DNA of 62,613 nt from Lachnospiraceae bacterium UBA3401 (lineage in GTDB: Bacteria; Bacillota; Clostridia; Lachnospirales; Lachnospiraceae), in NCBI GenBank assembly GCA_002358575.1, contig DEPD01000035.1, forward strand, positions 1-62,613, in the 5' to 3' direction. The number at the start of each line of letters is the position of its first letter. The stretch's first letter is position 1. Below are positions 51,763 through 60,903 of the stretch, one piece after another. A model generated the notes under the pieces. The model was given only the letters and a program-made list of their open reading frames with translations, did no database searches and was not told where the DNA came from. The translations under genes and the position numbers were made by a program.

Positions 51763-53301
51763 ATGGACAATCGGGAATATGCAGAAGAACTATATACGGA
51801 ACTTGCACAGCGAGTAGATGCAGGTGAGGTGGGGGATGCATGGGGAGATGATTTATTATTAGAATTTTATGATTTGGTGTGTGAACTTTATCCTGGGTCA
51901 AGTGAGGAACCAGAATGGGTATTCATGTTTTTGCAGCTCTATAACTGGCAGTTTCAGTGTTTCCATGAGGGAATAAGGACCTTTTATACGAATTCATATG
52001 GGGTAGATACAGATAACGGCATTAGAAGGATGTCAGACTGTCTGTATCGGCATGGATATGTGGAACTTACAAAATGGTATGACTATGGAATTTTTGATTA
52101 TAACCTTTATTCAGATTTTGACTATCCAGCTGCGTATGAATTGAGAATGGAAGAGATTGACGAGTGGATTTCTGAAAATGTAGATATGATATGGCAGATT
52201 TATGTGGAATTGTTGCTGGAACATAAGGATGAAATACTGAAAGCGGCGGCGCATTGGGAACCTGATTGTGACACAAAGGTAGAAGAACAAAAGGATAAGG
52301 AAGATTCTCCAGCGCTAGAAGTCCAAAAGAAAGAAGAACTTACTTTTCAGTTTTTTATTAACCTTAGAACAAGTGGTAGTACAACAGATGGAAACATATC
52401 ATGGCTGGGTGGAGATATCTCATGTCTGACAGCTTCACATATTGATGATAAAATGGTGTCGCAAATGGTTGCAGCAAAAGAGCTAGAACGAATACAGACG
52501 ACAGAAGTGTTTCCAAAAGAAGCACTGCGCTTTTTGGATGAGAAACTATTTTCTGTTAGAGAGGATATTATGTTTCGCATTTATGATTTGCAAAATGGAG
52601 ATTTGCGGCATTTTGCGGAGATAATACATATACGAAAGCTTAGTCTGGACAGCATGGAGGATATTGGACATGTCGAGGTGCTTTCTCGGTTTACAGATCT
52701 GACAGAGTTGTATATGAGATTGCCCAAACGGCGTGATTTTAGCTTTGTGAATAAGCTGTCATTGGGACTTACAAAACTTTCTCTTTGTGTGGACTTTTCG
52801 CAGGAGGGTGTTACTTTTGGAAATGTCTCTGATGAAAAGATTAATGGATTGTATACTATGGAATGGCTGTTAAGATTTCCCAAACTTGAAAGTTTTTATA
52901 TTGGCGATTGTACACAACATATAGAGCTTTTGATACGACAGGATTCTGTCAGGGAGCTTATTTTATATGAGATTCCTTGTCCGCCTCTAAAAGTGCTGCG
53001 TATGTTGGATGTACAAAGTGTTATCATACATCAAAAATATGCACAGGGATTAGACCGATTGAGTCATATTGAATCGATTCAGGAGATACAATTGGTGAGG
53101 GTTGCGGATATAAACAATCTCAATTTTTTGGAGACATTACCAGCTTTGCAGAAGCTTACACTGCATAGCTTACCCGAGCTGAGCAGTCTTCCACATTTTC
53201 CAGAGGAGCAGAAGTTGCAGGAACTTACAGTTTATGATTGTGATAAGCTTTTTGATATTTCTGTGGCAAGTGAAAAGATTTTTATAAGGAAATATTCATA
53301 A
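51763..53301 (+). CDS. DUF4375-like and leucine-rich-repeat protein
   Basis: About 512 residues from ATG 51763 (GGAG eight bases upstream; ATG 51757 is too close to it). The N-terminal 170 residues contain FHEGIRTFYTNSYG, resembling DMP19/DUF4375 domains. A hydrophilic hinge follows (about 170-195). The C-terminal half (about 285-510) has irregular leucine-rich repeats: LTELYMRLP, LTKLSLCVDF, LESFYIGDC, VRELILYEIP, IQEIQLVRV, LQKLTLHSLPEL, LQELTVYDCDKL. LRRs bind proteins. No signal peptide. Both domain types are known among toxin-immunity proteins, which would fit this region. Confidence 0.65.
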   Translation: MDNREYAEELYTELAQRVDAGEVGDAWGDDLLLEFYDLVCELYPGSSEEPEWVFMFLQLYNWQFQCFHEGIRTFYTNSYGVDTDNGIRRMSDCLYRHGYVELTKWYDYGIFDYNLYSDFDYPAAYELRMEEIDEWISENVDMIWQIYVELLLEHKDEILKAAAHWEPDCDTKVEEQKDKEDSPALEVQKKEELTFQFFINLRTSGSTTDGNISWLGGDISCLTASHIDDKMVSQMVAAKELERIQTTEVFPKEALRFLDEKLFSVREDIMFRIYDLQNGDLRHFAEIIHIRKLSLDSMEDIGHVEVLSRFTDLTELYMRLPKRRDFSFVNKLSLGLTKLSLCVDFSQEGVTFGNVSDEKINGLYTMEWLLRFPKLESFYIGDCTQHIELLIRQDSVRELILYEIPCPPLKVLRMLDVQSVIIHQKYAQGLDRLSHIESIQEIQLVRVADINNLNFLETLPALQKLTLHSLPELSSLPHFPEEQKLQELTVYDCDKLFDISVASEKIFIRKYS

Positions 53302-53374
53302 AGTTAGATTGGAAAAGAGAGATTTGCAATAAGGAAATTTATAAAAGAATGACAAATAATAGGAGGTATTTATT

Positions 53375-53770
53375 ATGTACGAATTTAAAGAGGAGTTTTT
53401 GACGGGGATTGAACAGATTGATGTAGAACATAGGCGATTGTTTGAGATTGCAGACGAATTATATAATTTAAAGTGTGAAGAATTTATGCCAGATAAATAT
53501 GATAATATCAGACATATTTTGGAAGAATTGCGAAACTATACACTGACACACTTTGAACATGAGGAAACTTATATGGAATCGATTCATTATGAAAGATTAC
53601 CAGAACAGAAGCGTCAGCATGAAGCTTTGGAGGAGACCATTAATGATTGGGATATGGATGCAATTGATGAGGATCAAGATGAGACAATTGAGGAAATCTT
53701 GCGTCTTGTGACGAATTGGCTTGTAAATCATATTTTGCATGAGGATAAGTTAATCGGCAAACAGGATTAA
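53375..53770 (+). CDS. bacteriohemerythrin
   Basis: 131-residue four-helix-bundle protein with a non-haem di-iron site that binds O2 reversibly. Ligands in the expected spacing: His19, His59, Glu63 (HFEHEE), His82, and HILHED near the C-terminus; the position normally filled by a fifth His four residues after His82 is occupied by Glu. Likely O2 sensing, storage or detoxification in an anaerobe. Strong AGGAGG eleven bases before ATG 53375. Monocistronic by appearance; no chemotaxis domain attached. Confidence 0.9.
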   Translation: MYEFKEEFLTGIEQIDVEHRRLFEIADELYNLKCEEFMPDKYDNIRHILEELRNYTLTHFEHEETYMESIHYERLPEQKRQHEALEETINDWDMDAIDEDQDETIEEILRLVTNWLVNHILHEDKLIGKQD

Positions 53771-53876
53771 CCATTTATCGTGAAGTATTTCTGCAATCTA
53801 TAAAATAATGAAAGGGGACTGAAATCAAATAAAAAAGCCAAACAGCAAGGGAATAGTAATGGAATAAAAGACATAG

Positions 53877-53908
53877 AATGAAGTATAGAAAACCTATACT
53901 TCATTTTT
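53877..53908 (+). terminator. terminator-like hairpin just before yqfC
   Basis: AATGAAGTATAG (53877-53888) pairs perfectly with CTATACTTCATT (53894-53905), loop AAAAC, then TTT. It ends only ten bases before the yqfC ATG. It could end the upstream transcript, or, if transcription enters from upstream, act as an attenuator of the sporulation pair. Confidence 0.75.
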
Positions 53909-53918
53909 GGGTGTTGAT

Positions 53919-54221
53919 ATGAATAGACACGATATATTTAAACAGGATATTATGAGTGCAGGAGAGCGTTTTGCAGATGCCTTTTCACTGCCCAAGGATA
54001 TGGTGGTGAATGCCACACTGTTGCATATGGTGGGGGCATCGGAACTTTTTGTGGAGAATTTTAAAGGTATTATTTCCTACACTTGTCATGAAGTTTTAAT
54101 TAAAGGAAATCGTATGAAATATTGTGTTTGTGGAGATTGTCTTACAATCGAACATTACTCGAATGAGGACATGAAGATATCAGGACAGATTAAGGAGGTA
54201 AAGGTGATAAGGGAAGCTTGA
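53919..54221 (+). CDS. yqfC: sporulation protein YqfC
   Basis: 100-residue YqfC-family protein (KQDIMSAGERFADAFSLPKD and MVGASELFVENFKGIISY are typical). YqfC and YqfD are paired proteins made during sporulation in Bacillus and Clostridia; molecular roles are not defined. Start ATG 53919; a TTG four codons earlier is in frame, and the ribosome site (GGGTG) is weak. One base separates it from yqfD. Confidence 0.88.
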   Translation: MNRHDIFKQDIMSAGERFADAFSLPKDMVVNATLLHMVGASELFVENFKGIISYTCHEVLIKGNRMKYCVCGDCLTIEHYSNEDMKISGQIKEVKVIREA

Positions 54222-54222
54222 G

Positions 54223-55485
54223 GTGGGACTCTTGCAGAATAGATGGATACGCTTTGTCAGAGGATTTCTGGTTATCAGGATTAATGGGGATTACATGGAA
54301 CGGTTCTTCAACATGTGTAGAATGCATGAGATTGACTTGTGGGAGATAAAGAAAGAACAGAATGTCTGCATGTGTGAGGCATATGCCACGGATTTTCTGA
54401 AAATGCCACCTCTGTTAAAAAAGACAGGCACAAAAGCGCACGTAGTCAAAAAGAAGGGACTGCCGTTTTACTTTCCTTTTATAAAAAAAAGGATTATTTT
54501 TTTTGCGGGCGTTCTATTATGCTTAATTATGTTGAATTATGTGACAAAATATGTCTGGGCAATTGAGTATGTTGGTAATTTGCAGGTGAGCGACGATGAA
54601 TTGTCGGATTTTTTGGAGCAAGAATCCATTCATTATGGAATGAAAAAGAGTAGTATTAATTGTGAGGAGAAGGAAAAAAAGCTGCGAGAGACATTTCAGA
54701 ATGTCACATGGACCTCGATTTATTTTGAGGGGACAAAGCTTTATATAGAAATTAAGGAGAACGAGAAGTCGGAGCCAGTACAGTTTGAGGCAACAGGGAC
54801 AGATATTGTAGCAAATGAAGCAGGTACAATTACTTCGATTGTCACCAGAAATGGAGTTCCGCGCGTGAAAGCGGGGGACACGGTTGAAAAGGGGCAAGTG
54901 CTTGTGTCGGGTGGCGTGCCAGTCTATGATGAGAGTCAAAGTGTAATCGATTATCAAATTTATGATGCGGATGCGGATATTTTTATTAGAACACCAATTG
55001 AGTACAAAAGTTCGATTAACAGTGGCTATCCAGTTATGATCTACACAGGGAATCGGGTGAATACTGGTTTTGCTCAGATTGGCAAGTATTATATTGATGG
55101 ATTAAGTTTATGGGATTGTATTGGAAAATATCTCTCTCCGAAAAAAGATGAAACATTATATGAGATTGCCACAGAAAAACATCAGGTGGTTTTATTAGAT
55201 AATATCTATCTTCCGGTCTATTATGGCAAAATAGACAGAAAAGAGTATTATATAAAATATTTTACATATACAGATGAGGAGATGCAAAGCAAATTATCTG
55301 AAAATTTTGAAAAATTTATTTTAGGTTTACAGGAAAAAGGGGTACAAATTGTTGAAAAAGATGTTAAAATGGAAAGGAATAGTATTGGGATGGAATTAAA
55401 TGGAAGCTTGCTGGTTGTAAAGCAGACAGGGGAGACAGTGGAGATACTAGGAAATACCATTCAGGAAGATGAGACAAAGGAGTAG
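54223..55485 (+). CDS. yqfD: sporulation protein YqfD
   Basis: 420 residues. N-terminal YqfD domain (WIRFVRGFLVIRINGDYMER), one membrane segment at about 89-106 (IIFFAGVLLCLIMLNYVT), then an outer region that begins with an FtsQ/POTRA-like piece (AIEYVGNLQVSDDELSDFL) and ends in a beta-rich domain. GTG start at 54223 with GGGAAG six bases upstream. The gene pair supports a spore-forming host. Its last 17 bases overlap the earliest phoH start. Confidence 0.9.
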   Translation: MGLLQNRWIRFVRGFLVIRINGDYMERFFNMCRMHEIDLWEIKKEQNVCMCEAYATDFLKMPPLLKKTGTKAHVVKKKGLPFYFPFIKKRIIFFAGVLLCLIMLNYVTKYVWAIEYVGNLQVSDDELSDFLEQESIHYGMKKSSINCEEKEKKLRETFQNVTWTSIYFEGTKLYIEIKENEKSEPVQFEATGTDIVANEAGTITSIVTRNGVPRVKAGDTVEKGQVLVSGGVPVYDESQSVIDYQIYDADADIFIRTPIEYKSSINSGYPVMIYTGNRVNTGFAQIGKYYIDGLSLWDCIGKYLSPKKDETLYEIATEKHQVVLLDNIYLPVYYGKIDRKEYYIKYFTYTDEEMQSKLSENFEKFILGLQEKGVQIVEKDVKMERNSIGMELNGSLLVVKQTGETVEILGNTIQEDETKE

Positions 55486-55492
55486 GATTACT

Positions 55493-56524
55493 GTGGCAGA
55501 ATTTCGGATTGGAATGCAGATTGAGGCGGAACATATGCAGAATCTTTTCGGCAATCAGGATGCATATATAAAACAGATTGAAGAGGATTTAAATGTGGTT
55601 ATAACAGACCGCAATGGAGAGGTCCGAATCAGCGGGGAACAATCGGCAGTCAACAAGGCTGCAAAGCTGGTGCGCGAGTTGGTGGAACTCTCCAAACGGG
55701 GAAATAGAATACAGGAGCAGAACGTGTCCTACGCGTTGGAGCTGTCGCATGAGGGTGATGAGGGCGCGCTTCTTGAGATGGATTCGGAGTGCATTTGCCA
55801 CACAATATCAGGGAAGCCTATCAAACCAAAAACGTTAGGACAGAAAAAGTATATTGATGCCATTAAGGATAAAATGATTGTGTTTGGTTTGGGGCCGGCG
55901 GGCACAGGCAAGACTTATCTGGCAATGGCGATGGCAATCACGGCGTTTAAGAATCATGAGGTGGAGCGTATTATATTGACCCGTCCCGCGATAGAGGCAG
56001 GGGAAAAACTTGGTTTTTTGCCTGGGGATTTACAAAGTAAGGTAGATCCCTATCTAAGACCCTTATATGATGCACTTTATCAAATTATGGGAGCGGACAG
56101 TTTTCAGAAAAATATGGAAAAGGGATTGATTGAGGTTGCGCCGCTTGCCTACATGCGTGGGCGGACATTGGACAATGCCTATATTATATTAGATGAGGCA
56201 CAAAATACGACTCCTGCGCAGATGAAGATGTTTTTGACGCGTATTGGATTTGGCTCTAAGGTTATCGTGACTGGTGATGCCTCACAGAAGGATTTAGCAG
56301 TCGGTGCGCAGTCAGGTTTAGACGTGGCGGAGAAAGTTCTTGCAAAAATTAGCGATATTGCTTTTATTAGAATGACAAGCCGTGATGTGGTGCGGCACCC
56401 TCTTGTGCAGAAGATTGTTAAGGCATACGAGGATTATGAGAGCAGAATTGGCAACAGTCAGAACAAAGTTGCTCACAAGGAGGATACGCGTATTAGAAGG
56501 GGTGGCAAACCGTTTCGGAAATAA
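55493..56524 (+). CDS. phoH: PhoH family ATPase (YbeZ/PhoL type)
   Basis: About 343 residues. N-terminal KH-like part (about 1-90) and a PhoH P-loop domain with GPAGTGKT (134-141), LTRPAIEAGEKLGFLPG, ILDEAQNTT (Walker B) and GDASQKDL. Acts with YbeY in RNA metabolism in several bacteria; exact biochemistry is unsettled. Start: AAAGGAG (55476-55482) fits GTG 55493, giving VAEFRIGMQIE; ATG 55469 inside yqfD is the alternative. ybeY follows after 27 bases, the standard order. Confidence 0.94.
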   Translation: MAEFRIGMQIEAEHMQNLFGNQDAYIKQIEEDLNVVITDRNGEVRISGEQSAVNKAAKLVRELVELSKRGNRIQEQNVSYALELSHEGDEGALLEMDSECICHTISGKPIKPKTLGQKKYIDAIKDKMIVFGLGPAGTGKTYLAMAMAITAFKNHEVERIILTRPAIEAGEKLGFLPGDLQSKVDPYLRPLYDALYQIMGADSFQKNMEKGLIEVAPLAYMRGRTLDNAYIILDEAQNTTPAQMKMFLTRIGFGSKVIVTGDASQKDLAVGAQSGLDVAEKVLAKISDIAFIRMTSRDVVRHPLVQKIVKAYEDYESRIGNSQNKVAHKEDTRIRRGGKPFRK

Positions 56525-56551
56525 GGAATGATACAGGAGAAAAAATAAACT

Positions 56552-57082
56552 ATGACTTTTTACGTAGAGAGTGAAACAGACAAAACACTTCCTTTTGATG
56601 TGGAGGAAGTGGCAAGTAAGGTGATTGTGGAGACACTTGATTCAGAGAATTGTCCCTATGAGGTTTCGGTTAATGTGCTTCTTACAGATAATGAGGAGAT
56701 TCATGCAATGAATCATCAGTATCGGGGAATTGACCGCCCAACAGACGTGTTGTCTTTTCCAAATGTGGACTATAGCAGTCCCGCTGATTTTACAGGGATT
56801 GAGGATACAATAGAGGATTATTTTGACCCTGAGAACGGTGAACTATGCCTTGGTGATATTGTTATTTCCATTGAGAAGGTGTATGAGCAGGCCGAGGAGT
56901 ATGGACACTCTCCTCTGAGAGAATATGCGTTTCTGATTGCACACAGTATGCTTCATCTGCTAGGGTATGACCATATGGAGTCAACAGAAGCAGCATTGAT
57001 GGAACAGAAGCAGGAGGAGATTCTAAACAGACTGGGAATAATGAGAACAGATCAGTTTGACCTTAGGAGAACAGTTAAATGA
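56552..57082 (+). CDS. ybeY: endoribonuclease YbeY
   Basis: 176-residue zinc metalloprotein needed for 16S rRNA 3'-end maturation and ribosome quality control. Zinc-binding HSMLHLLGYDH at 131-141 (His131, His135, His141). RPTDVLSFP and LGDIVIS are further family marks. A somewhat acidic insertion (about 70-95) lengthens it relative to E. coli YbeY. Stop overlaps the next start (ATGA), so it is translationally coupled to the flippase gene. Confidence 0.96.
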   Translation: MTFYVESETDKTLPFDVEEVASKVIVETLDSENCPYEVSVNVLLTDNEEIHAMNHQYRGIDRPTDVLSFPNVDYSSPADFTGIEDTIEDYFDPENGELCLGDIVISIEKVYEQAEEYGHSPLREYAFLIAHSMLHLLGYDHMESTEAALMEQKQEEILNRLGIMRTDQFDLRRTVK

Positions 57083-58710
57083 AGAAAAAGAAGTCTAATT
57101 TTATCGTTCAGGGCGGTATCCTTGCGATGGCGGGGATTCTCTCCAGAATCATTGGGATAGCGAGACGCTTCCCTATGCAGCATATTATAGGGGACAAGGG
57201 AAATGGATATTATTCTGTAGCGTATGAGATTTATTCTATTATGCTAATCATATCTTGTTATAGTCTTCCACTTGCAGTGTCTAAAGTGGTGTCTTCCAAG
57301 ATGAGTAAGCGACAGTACAAAAGTGCGGAGCGCGCATTTCAGTGCGCTATGTTTTTTGCTGTGGCAGCAGGGGGAATCACATTTCTGGTCTGCGAGTTTT
57401 TAGGAGATTTTTTTGCAGCGGATGTGATGGAAGAACCAATGAGTGCGATGGCGCTAAAGGTGCTTGGTCCAGCGCTGTTGTTAGTATCTGTGATGGGGGT
57501 CTTTCGAGGTTATTTTCAAGGGCTAGGGACAATGATGCCAACAGCGGTTTCACAGGTGCTCGAACAGATTTTTGTGCTGATTGGAAGTATTGTTGGGGCT
57601 TCTGTGCTTTATAATTATGGAGATAAAGTTGGGGCACTGCTGCACAACAAAGATTATGCTCCAGCATATGGTGCGGCAGGAGCATCAATCGGTCCTGTGA
57701 TTGGCGCAGTGATTGGACTACTGTTTCTTATCTTTGTATTTGCGGCATACAAAAAAGGTGCAAAAAAACATGCGCATAATACAGGAGGAAAGGTAGATAG
57801 CTATCCGCAGATTTTGAGTATGATTTTATTGACAATTTTTCCAGTGCTTCTAAGTACAACTGTCTATAATATTAGCGGTGTAATTGATATTAAAATCTTT
57901 GGAAGTGTGATGATAGAAAAAGGATTTGGAAATGTTAGAACTGATATTTGGGGAGTATATTCGGGAAAATATAAATTGTTAGTAAATGTTCCAATTGCGC
58001 TTGCCAATGCAATGTGTTCCTCGATTGTGCCAATGTTGACACAATTGATGGTGCGGGAAGAATATGGTCGTGCCAAAGAAAAAGTTGGACAAGCGATGCG
58101 TTTTACAATGATTGTCGCTATTCCAAGTGCAGTGGGACTTTCTGTGCTTGCCAAGCCAATTGTTTCTATGCTGTTTAAAGGAGAGGTTGATATGGCAGTC
58201 GATATGCTCCATATCGGTTCGATATCCGTTGTATTCTATACAATGTCTACACTTACCAATGGTGTGCTCCAAGGAATTAATAAAATGAAGATTCCCGTGC
58301 GCAATGCGGCAATTTCGCTTGTTATTCATATTGCGATTCTGTATGCAATGCTCCAGATGGATATGGGAATCAACGCGGTGGTGTATGCGTACATTTTGTT
58401 TGCAGTGGTGGTTTCTGTATTGAATGCAATTGCAATCCGCAAATATCTGCGCTATAAGCAGGAGCTGGTGCGCACTTTTATTATTCCGGCGATTGCGTCC
58501 GCGGCGATGGGAATTGTGATTGCGCTGTTGAATCTGTTGCTTGCGAAGTCAGCGGGCAATGTGGTGACCGTGCTTGTCGGTATTGTAGTTGGTGTGATAG
58601 TGTACTTTATAATATTAATACTGCTAAAAGGTATTAATGAGCGTGACATGAGAAGTATGCCAGGGGGCAGGACGATTTTAACGATTGCAAAGAAATTACG
58701 CTTGATGTAA
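57079..58710 (+). CDS. MurJ/SpoVB-type lipid II or polysaccharide flippase
   Basis: 543-residue MOP-superfamily transporter with about 14 membrane segments. N-terminal FIVQGGILAMAGILSRIIG is the SpoVB/MurJ/MATE-type first helix. Such proteins flip lipid-linked wall precursors; SpoVB members act in spore cortex formation, others in vegetative growth. Length and the starting motif fit the SpoVB/YtgP branch; which one cannot be settled. In this region the usual Bacillus dgkA-cdd-era genes after ybeY are replaced by this gene. TTAGGAGA precedes ATG 57079. Confidence 0.88.
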   Translation: MKKKKSNFIVQGGILAMAGILSRIIGIARRFPMQHIIGDKGNGYYSVAYEIYSIMLIISCYSLPLAVSKVVSSKMSKRQYKSAERAFQCAMFFAVAAGGITFLVCEFLGDFFAADVMEEPMSAMALKVLGPALLLVSVMGVFRGYFQGLGTMMPTAVSQVLEQIFVLIGSIVGASVLYNYGDKVGALLHNKDYAPAYGAAGASIGPVIGAVIGLLFLIFVFAAYKKGAKKHAHNTGGKVDSYPQILSMILLTIFPVLLSTTVYNISGVIDIKIFGSVMIEKGFGNVRTDIWGVYSGKYKLLVNVPIALANAMCSSIVPMLTQLMVREEYGRAKEKVGQAMRFTMIVAIPSAVGLSVLAKPIVSMLFKGEVDMAVDMLHIGSISVVFYTMSTLTNGVLQGINKMKIPVRNAAISLVIHIAILYAMLQMDMGINAVVYAYILFAVVVSVLNAIAIRKYLRYKQELVRTFIIPAIASAAMGIVIALLNLLLAKSAGNVVTVLVGIVVGVIVYFIILILLKGINERDMRSMPGGRTILTIAKKLRLM

Positions 58711-58789
58711 TTCTATGAATAAAAAGTAAAAATAAGCTGATACTATATCAAAGACGCCAAAGTGTTCAAGTTTCACGAGGAGGCTGATG

Positions 58790-59446
58790 ATGGAAAAGAG
58801 ATATAAGATTGGCTTATTTTTTGTATTATTATTGATTTCAGTATTAGTAGTCATTTTGCTGTATAAAAGGAATAGTATGGATAGGCTGTCAGAGGAGAAT
58901 AAGCTTGCAGAACAGCAGCGCTTGAATATTGATGAGTTGTCACAGATAGATCCGCAGGTGTCCAGAACAGCAGAGGAGCTTTATCAGGTGCAAAAAATGA
59001 ATGTTCAGACGACTTCCGATACTGTTTGTATTTATGAAAATATTGATAAAAAAGACGGTTCTGTTTCTATGGAGGAAGGAAAGATTCCGGTAAAATATAT
59101 TGGCTTAAATCGTGAGGAACTTGAAAAAATGCTTGCAGCAGACAGTCTGGCGCCTACACTTGAGGAGAAACAGAAAGGTTTTAAATCCCAGCATTTAGAG
59201 CTTTTTTCAGCGGACAAGATTAAGGTGCTGCGCATATATGACACGGCGCAGGGACAATCTGGATTTTATATAATGGAAGTGGATGGCGAGGTGTGCGTGT
59301 TTGAATATGATAAGAAAACGCTTTATTTCAAGACGGGGCTGCATCCAGAAAATCTTCCAGTGGAGGTTCGTCTTGAACTGCAAGAGGGCAAGTTTATGGA
59401 TAATGAATTGCAAGTGTATCATTTTATTGAGTCGTATAGTAGTTAG
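58790..59446 (+). CDS. membrane-anchored protein of unknown function
   Basis: About 218 residues. One N-terminal membrane segment (IGLFFVLLLISVLVVILLY), a helical, Gln/Glu-rich stalk, and a C-terminal alpha/beta domain in which HLELFSADKIKVLRIYD and FYIMEVDGEVCVFEYDKKTL resemble the BofC C-terminal type fold; this resemblance is weak. Start: GAGGAGG six bases before the second ATG (58790). The TAG stop lies inside the left end of an inverted repeat (59443-59519), as if an element had landed on the gene's end. Confidence 0.6.
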   Translation: MEKRYKIGLFFVLLLISVLVVILLYKRNSMDRLSEENKLAEQQRLNIDELSQIDPQVSRTAEELYQVQKMNVQTTSDTVCIYENIDKKDGSVSMEEGKIPVKYIGLNREELEKMLAADSLAPTLEEKQKGFKSQHLELFSADKIKVLRIYDTAQGQSGFYIMEVDGEVCVFEYDKKTLYFKTGLHPENLPVEVRLELQEGKFMDNELQVYHFIESYSS

Positions 59447-59519
59447 GAACTATGAATAAATAACTTTTTCTTAGGAGCTGTATAGAAATAATATGAGTTA
59501 TTTATTAACAGTTCCTTAA
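59443..59519. repeat. 77-base imperfect inverted repeat with GTTCC ends
   Basis: Left half: TTAGGAACT (59443-59451), AATAAATAACT (59455-59465). Right half: AGTTATTTATT (59496-59506), AGTTCCTTAA (59510-59519). The inner 11 and outer 8-9 positions pair, with a 3-base asymmetric break. Likely a small non-autonomous palindrome; solo ends of similar sequence occur at 25916 and 36652. Confidence 0.7.
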
Positions 59520-59538
59520 TCTTTAGAATGGAGGATTT

Positions 59539-60891
59539 ATGGCAAATAGGGTTGTTGTGGTAGGTGGCGGAGCAAGTGGTCTTGCCGCGGCAATTGCTGC
59601 GGCGGAGAATGGTGCTATGGTCACAATACTTGAGCATAAGGACAGAGTAGGAAAAAAGATACTGATGACAGGAAATGGCAGGTGCAATCTTACAAATATG
59701 AAAGATGTACATGGTAAATATTACAGTAGTGATACAACATCTTTGCAACAGATTTATGATACACTTGTCAGATTTGATGCGGCTCGGATAAGGGAATTTT
59801 TTCTGCGACTTGGACTATATACCAAAGAAAAAAAGGATGGCGGTGTATATCCAGTGTCAGAACAAGCATCTGTCGTGTTGGATATACTGCGGAATGCATG
59901 TGATCGACTTGGTGTGGCAATACGAACAAATTGTAATGTGATTTCCATCAAACCAGGAAAAAAGGATGGAATGGTTTGCGTAATACAATATGAACATAAT
60001 ACGCAGGAGTCATTGAAAAAGAAGAAATTGTCTACAAAAAATTCTGAACATATTCATAGTGGCAAAGAAGAACAAATCTTTTATGATAAATTGATTTTGG
60101 CAACTGGGGGAAAAGCGATTCCTGTCTCTGGATCAGATGGCTCTGGGTATGTGCTTGCAAAGCATTTGGGGCATCACATTGTAGAGCCGCTTCCGGCGTT
60201 AGTGCAATTAAAGTGCAAGGAAGCTTTTTTCAAAGCGCTCTCAGGGGTTAGGGCACAAGGAGAGATTCGATTGTTGATTGATGGTGTGGAAACTGCTGCC
60301 GAGGAAGGGGAGCTGCAATTGACAGATTATGGTATATCGGGGATTCCTGTTTTTCAGTTCAGCAGGCTGGCGTCGAAGGCACTTTATGACGGAAAGCATT
60401 GTGAGGCGTCAATGGATTTTATTTCTTATATTTTTGGTGAAAATGGAGAAGGCAATAACTGCAAGGCATTGAAAAAAAGTGCTATGGAACAATTTTCTCA
60501 TAAGACTGTTGAAGCGTTTCTGTCAGGGTTGGTACATAAAAAAATTGCTGGAGTTGTCTGCAAGCAAAATGGGATTGCATCAGGCATAACTGTGCATCAG
60601 GCAGGGGCAGAACGTGTTTGGAATTGTATCAAAATGCTTGTGGATTTCAGGGTGCAGATTATAGCGCCTAATTCGTTTGAGAATGCACAGGTTTGTTGTG
60701 GCGGAGTGCCCTTAAAAGAGGTTGATAAAAATTTTGCATCATTAAAGTGTAGAGGGATTTATATTGTTGGCGAGTTGTTGGATTGCGATGGGATCTGTGG
60801 TGGTTATAATTTGCAGTGGGCGTGGGCAACTGGGATAATCGCTGGAATAGATGCGGCACAGTGTGATGCTATAGTGGTTCAAAGAAGATAG
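59539..60891 (+). CDS. HI0933/BaiN-like FAD-dependent oxidoreductase
   Basis: 450 residues of the HI0933 flavoprotein family. FAD-binding GGGASGLAAAIAAAENGA (8-25), GNGRCNLTN (a family hallmark), ATGGKAIPVSGSDGSGY and a C-terminal ELLDCDGICGGYNLQWAWATG. The family contains BaiN, linked to bile-acid 7-dehydroxylation chemistry, but most members have unknown substrates. GGAGG before ATG 59539. In many Clostridia this gene is followed by the next oxidoreductase and then cmk, which would lie just outside the window. Confidence 0.92.
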   Translation: MANRVVVVGGGASGLAAAIAAAENGAMVTILEHKDRVGKKILMTGNGRCNLTNMKDVHGKYYSSDTTSLQQIYDTLVRFDAARIREFFLRLGLYTKEKKDGGVYPVSEQASVVLDILRNACDRLGVAIRTNCNVISIKPGKKDGMVCVIQYEHNTQESLKKKKLSTKNSEHIHSGKEEQIFYDKLILATGGKAIPVSGSDGSGYVLAKHLGHHIVEPLPALVQLKCKEAFFKALSGVRAQGEIRLLIDGVETAAEEGELQLTDYGISGIPVFQFSRLASKALYDGKHCEASMDFISYIFGENGEGNNCKALKKSAMEQFSHKTVEAFLSGLVHKKIAGVVCKQNGIASGITVHQAGAERVWNCIKMLVDFRVQIIAPNSFENAQVCCGGVPLKEVDKNFASLKCRGIYIVGELLDCDGICGGYNLQWAWATGIIAGIDAAQCDAIVVQRR

Positions 60892-60903
60892 GACAAGAGA
60901 AAA

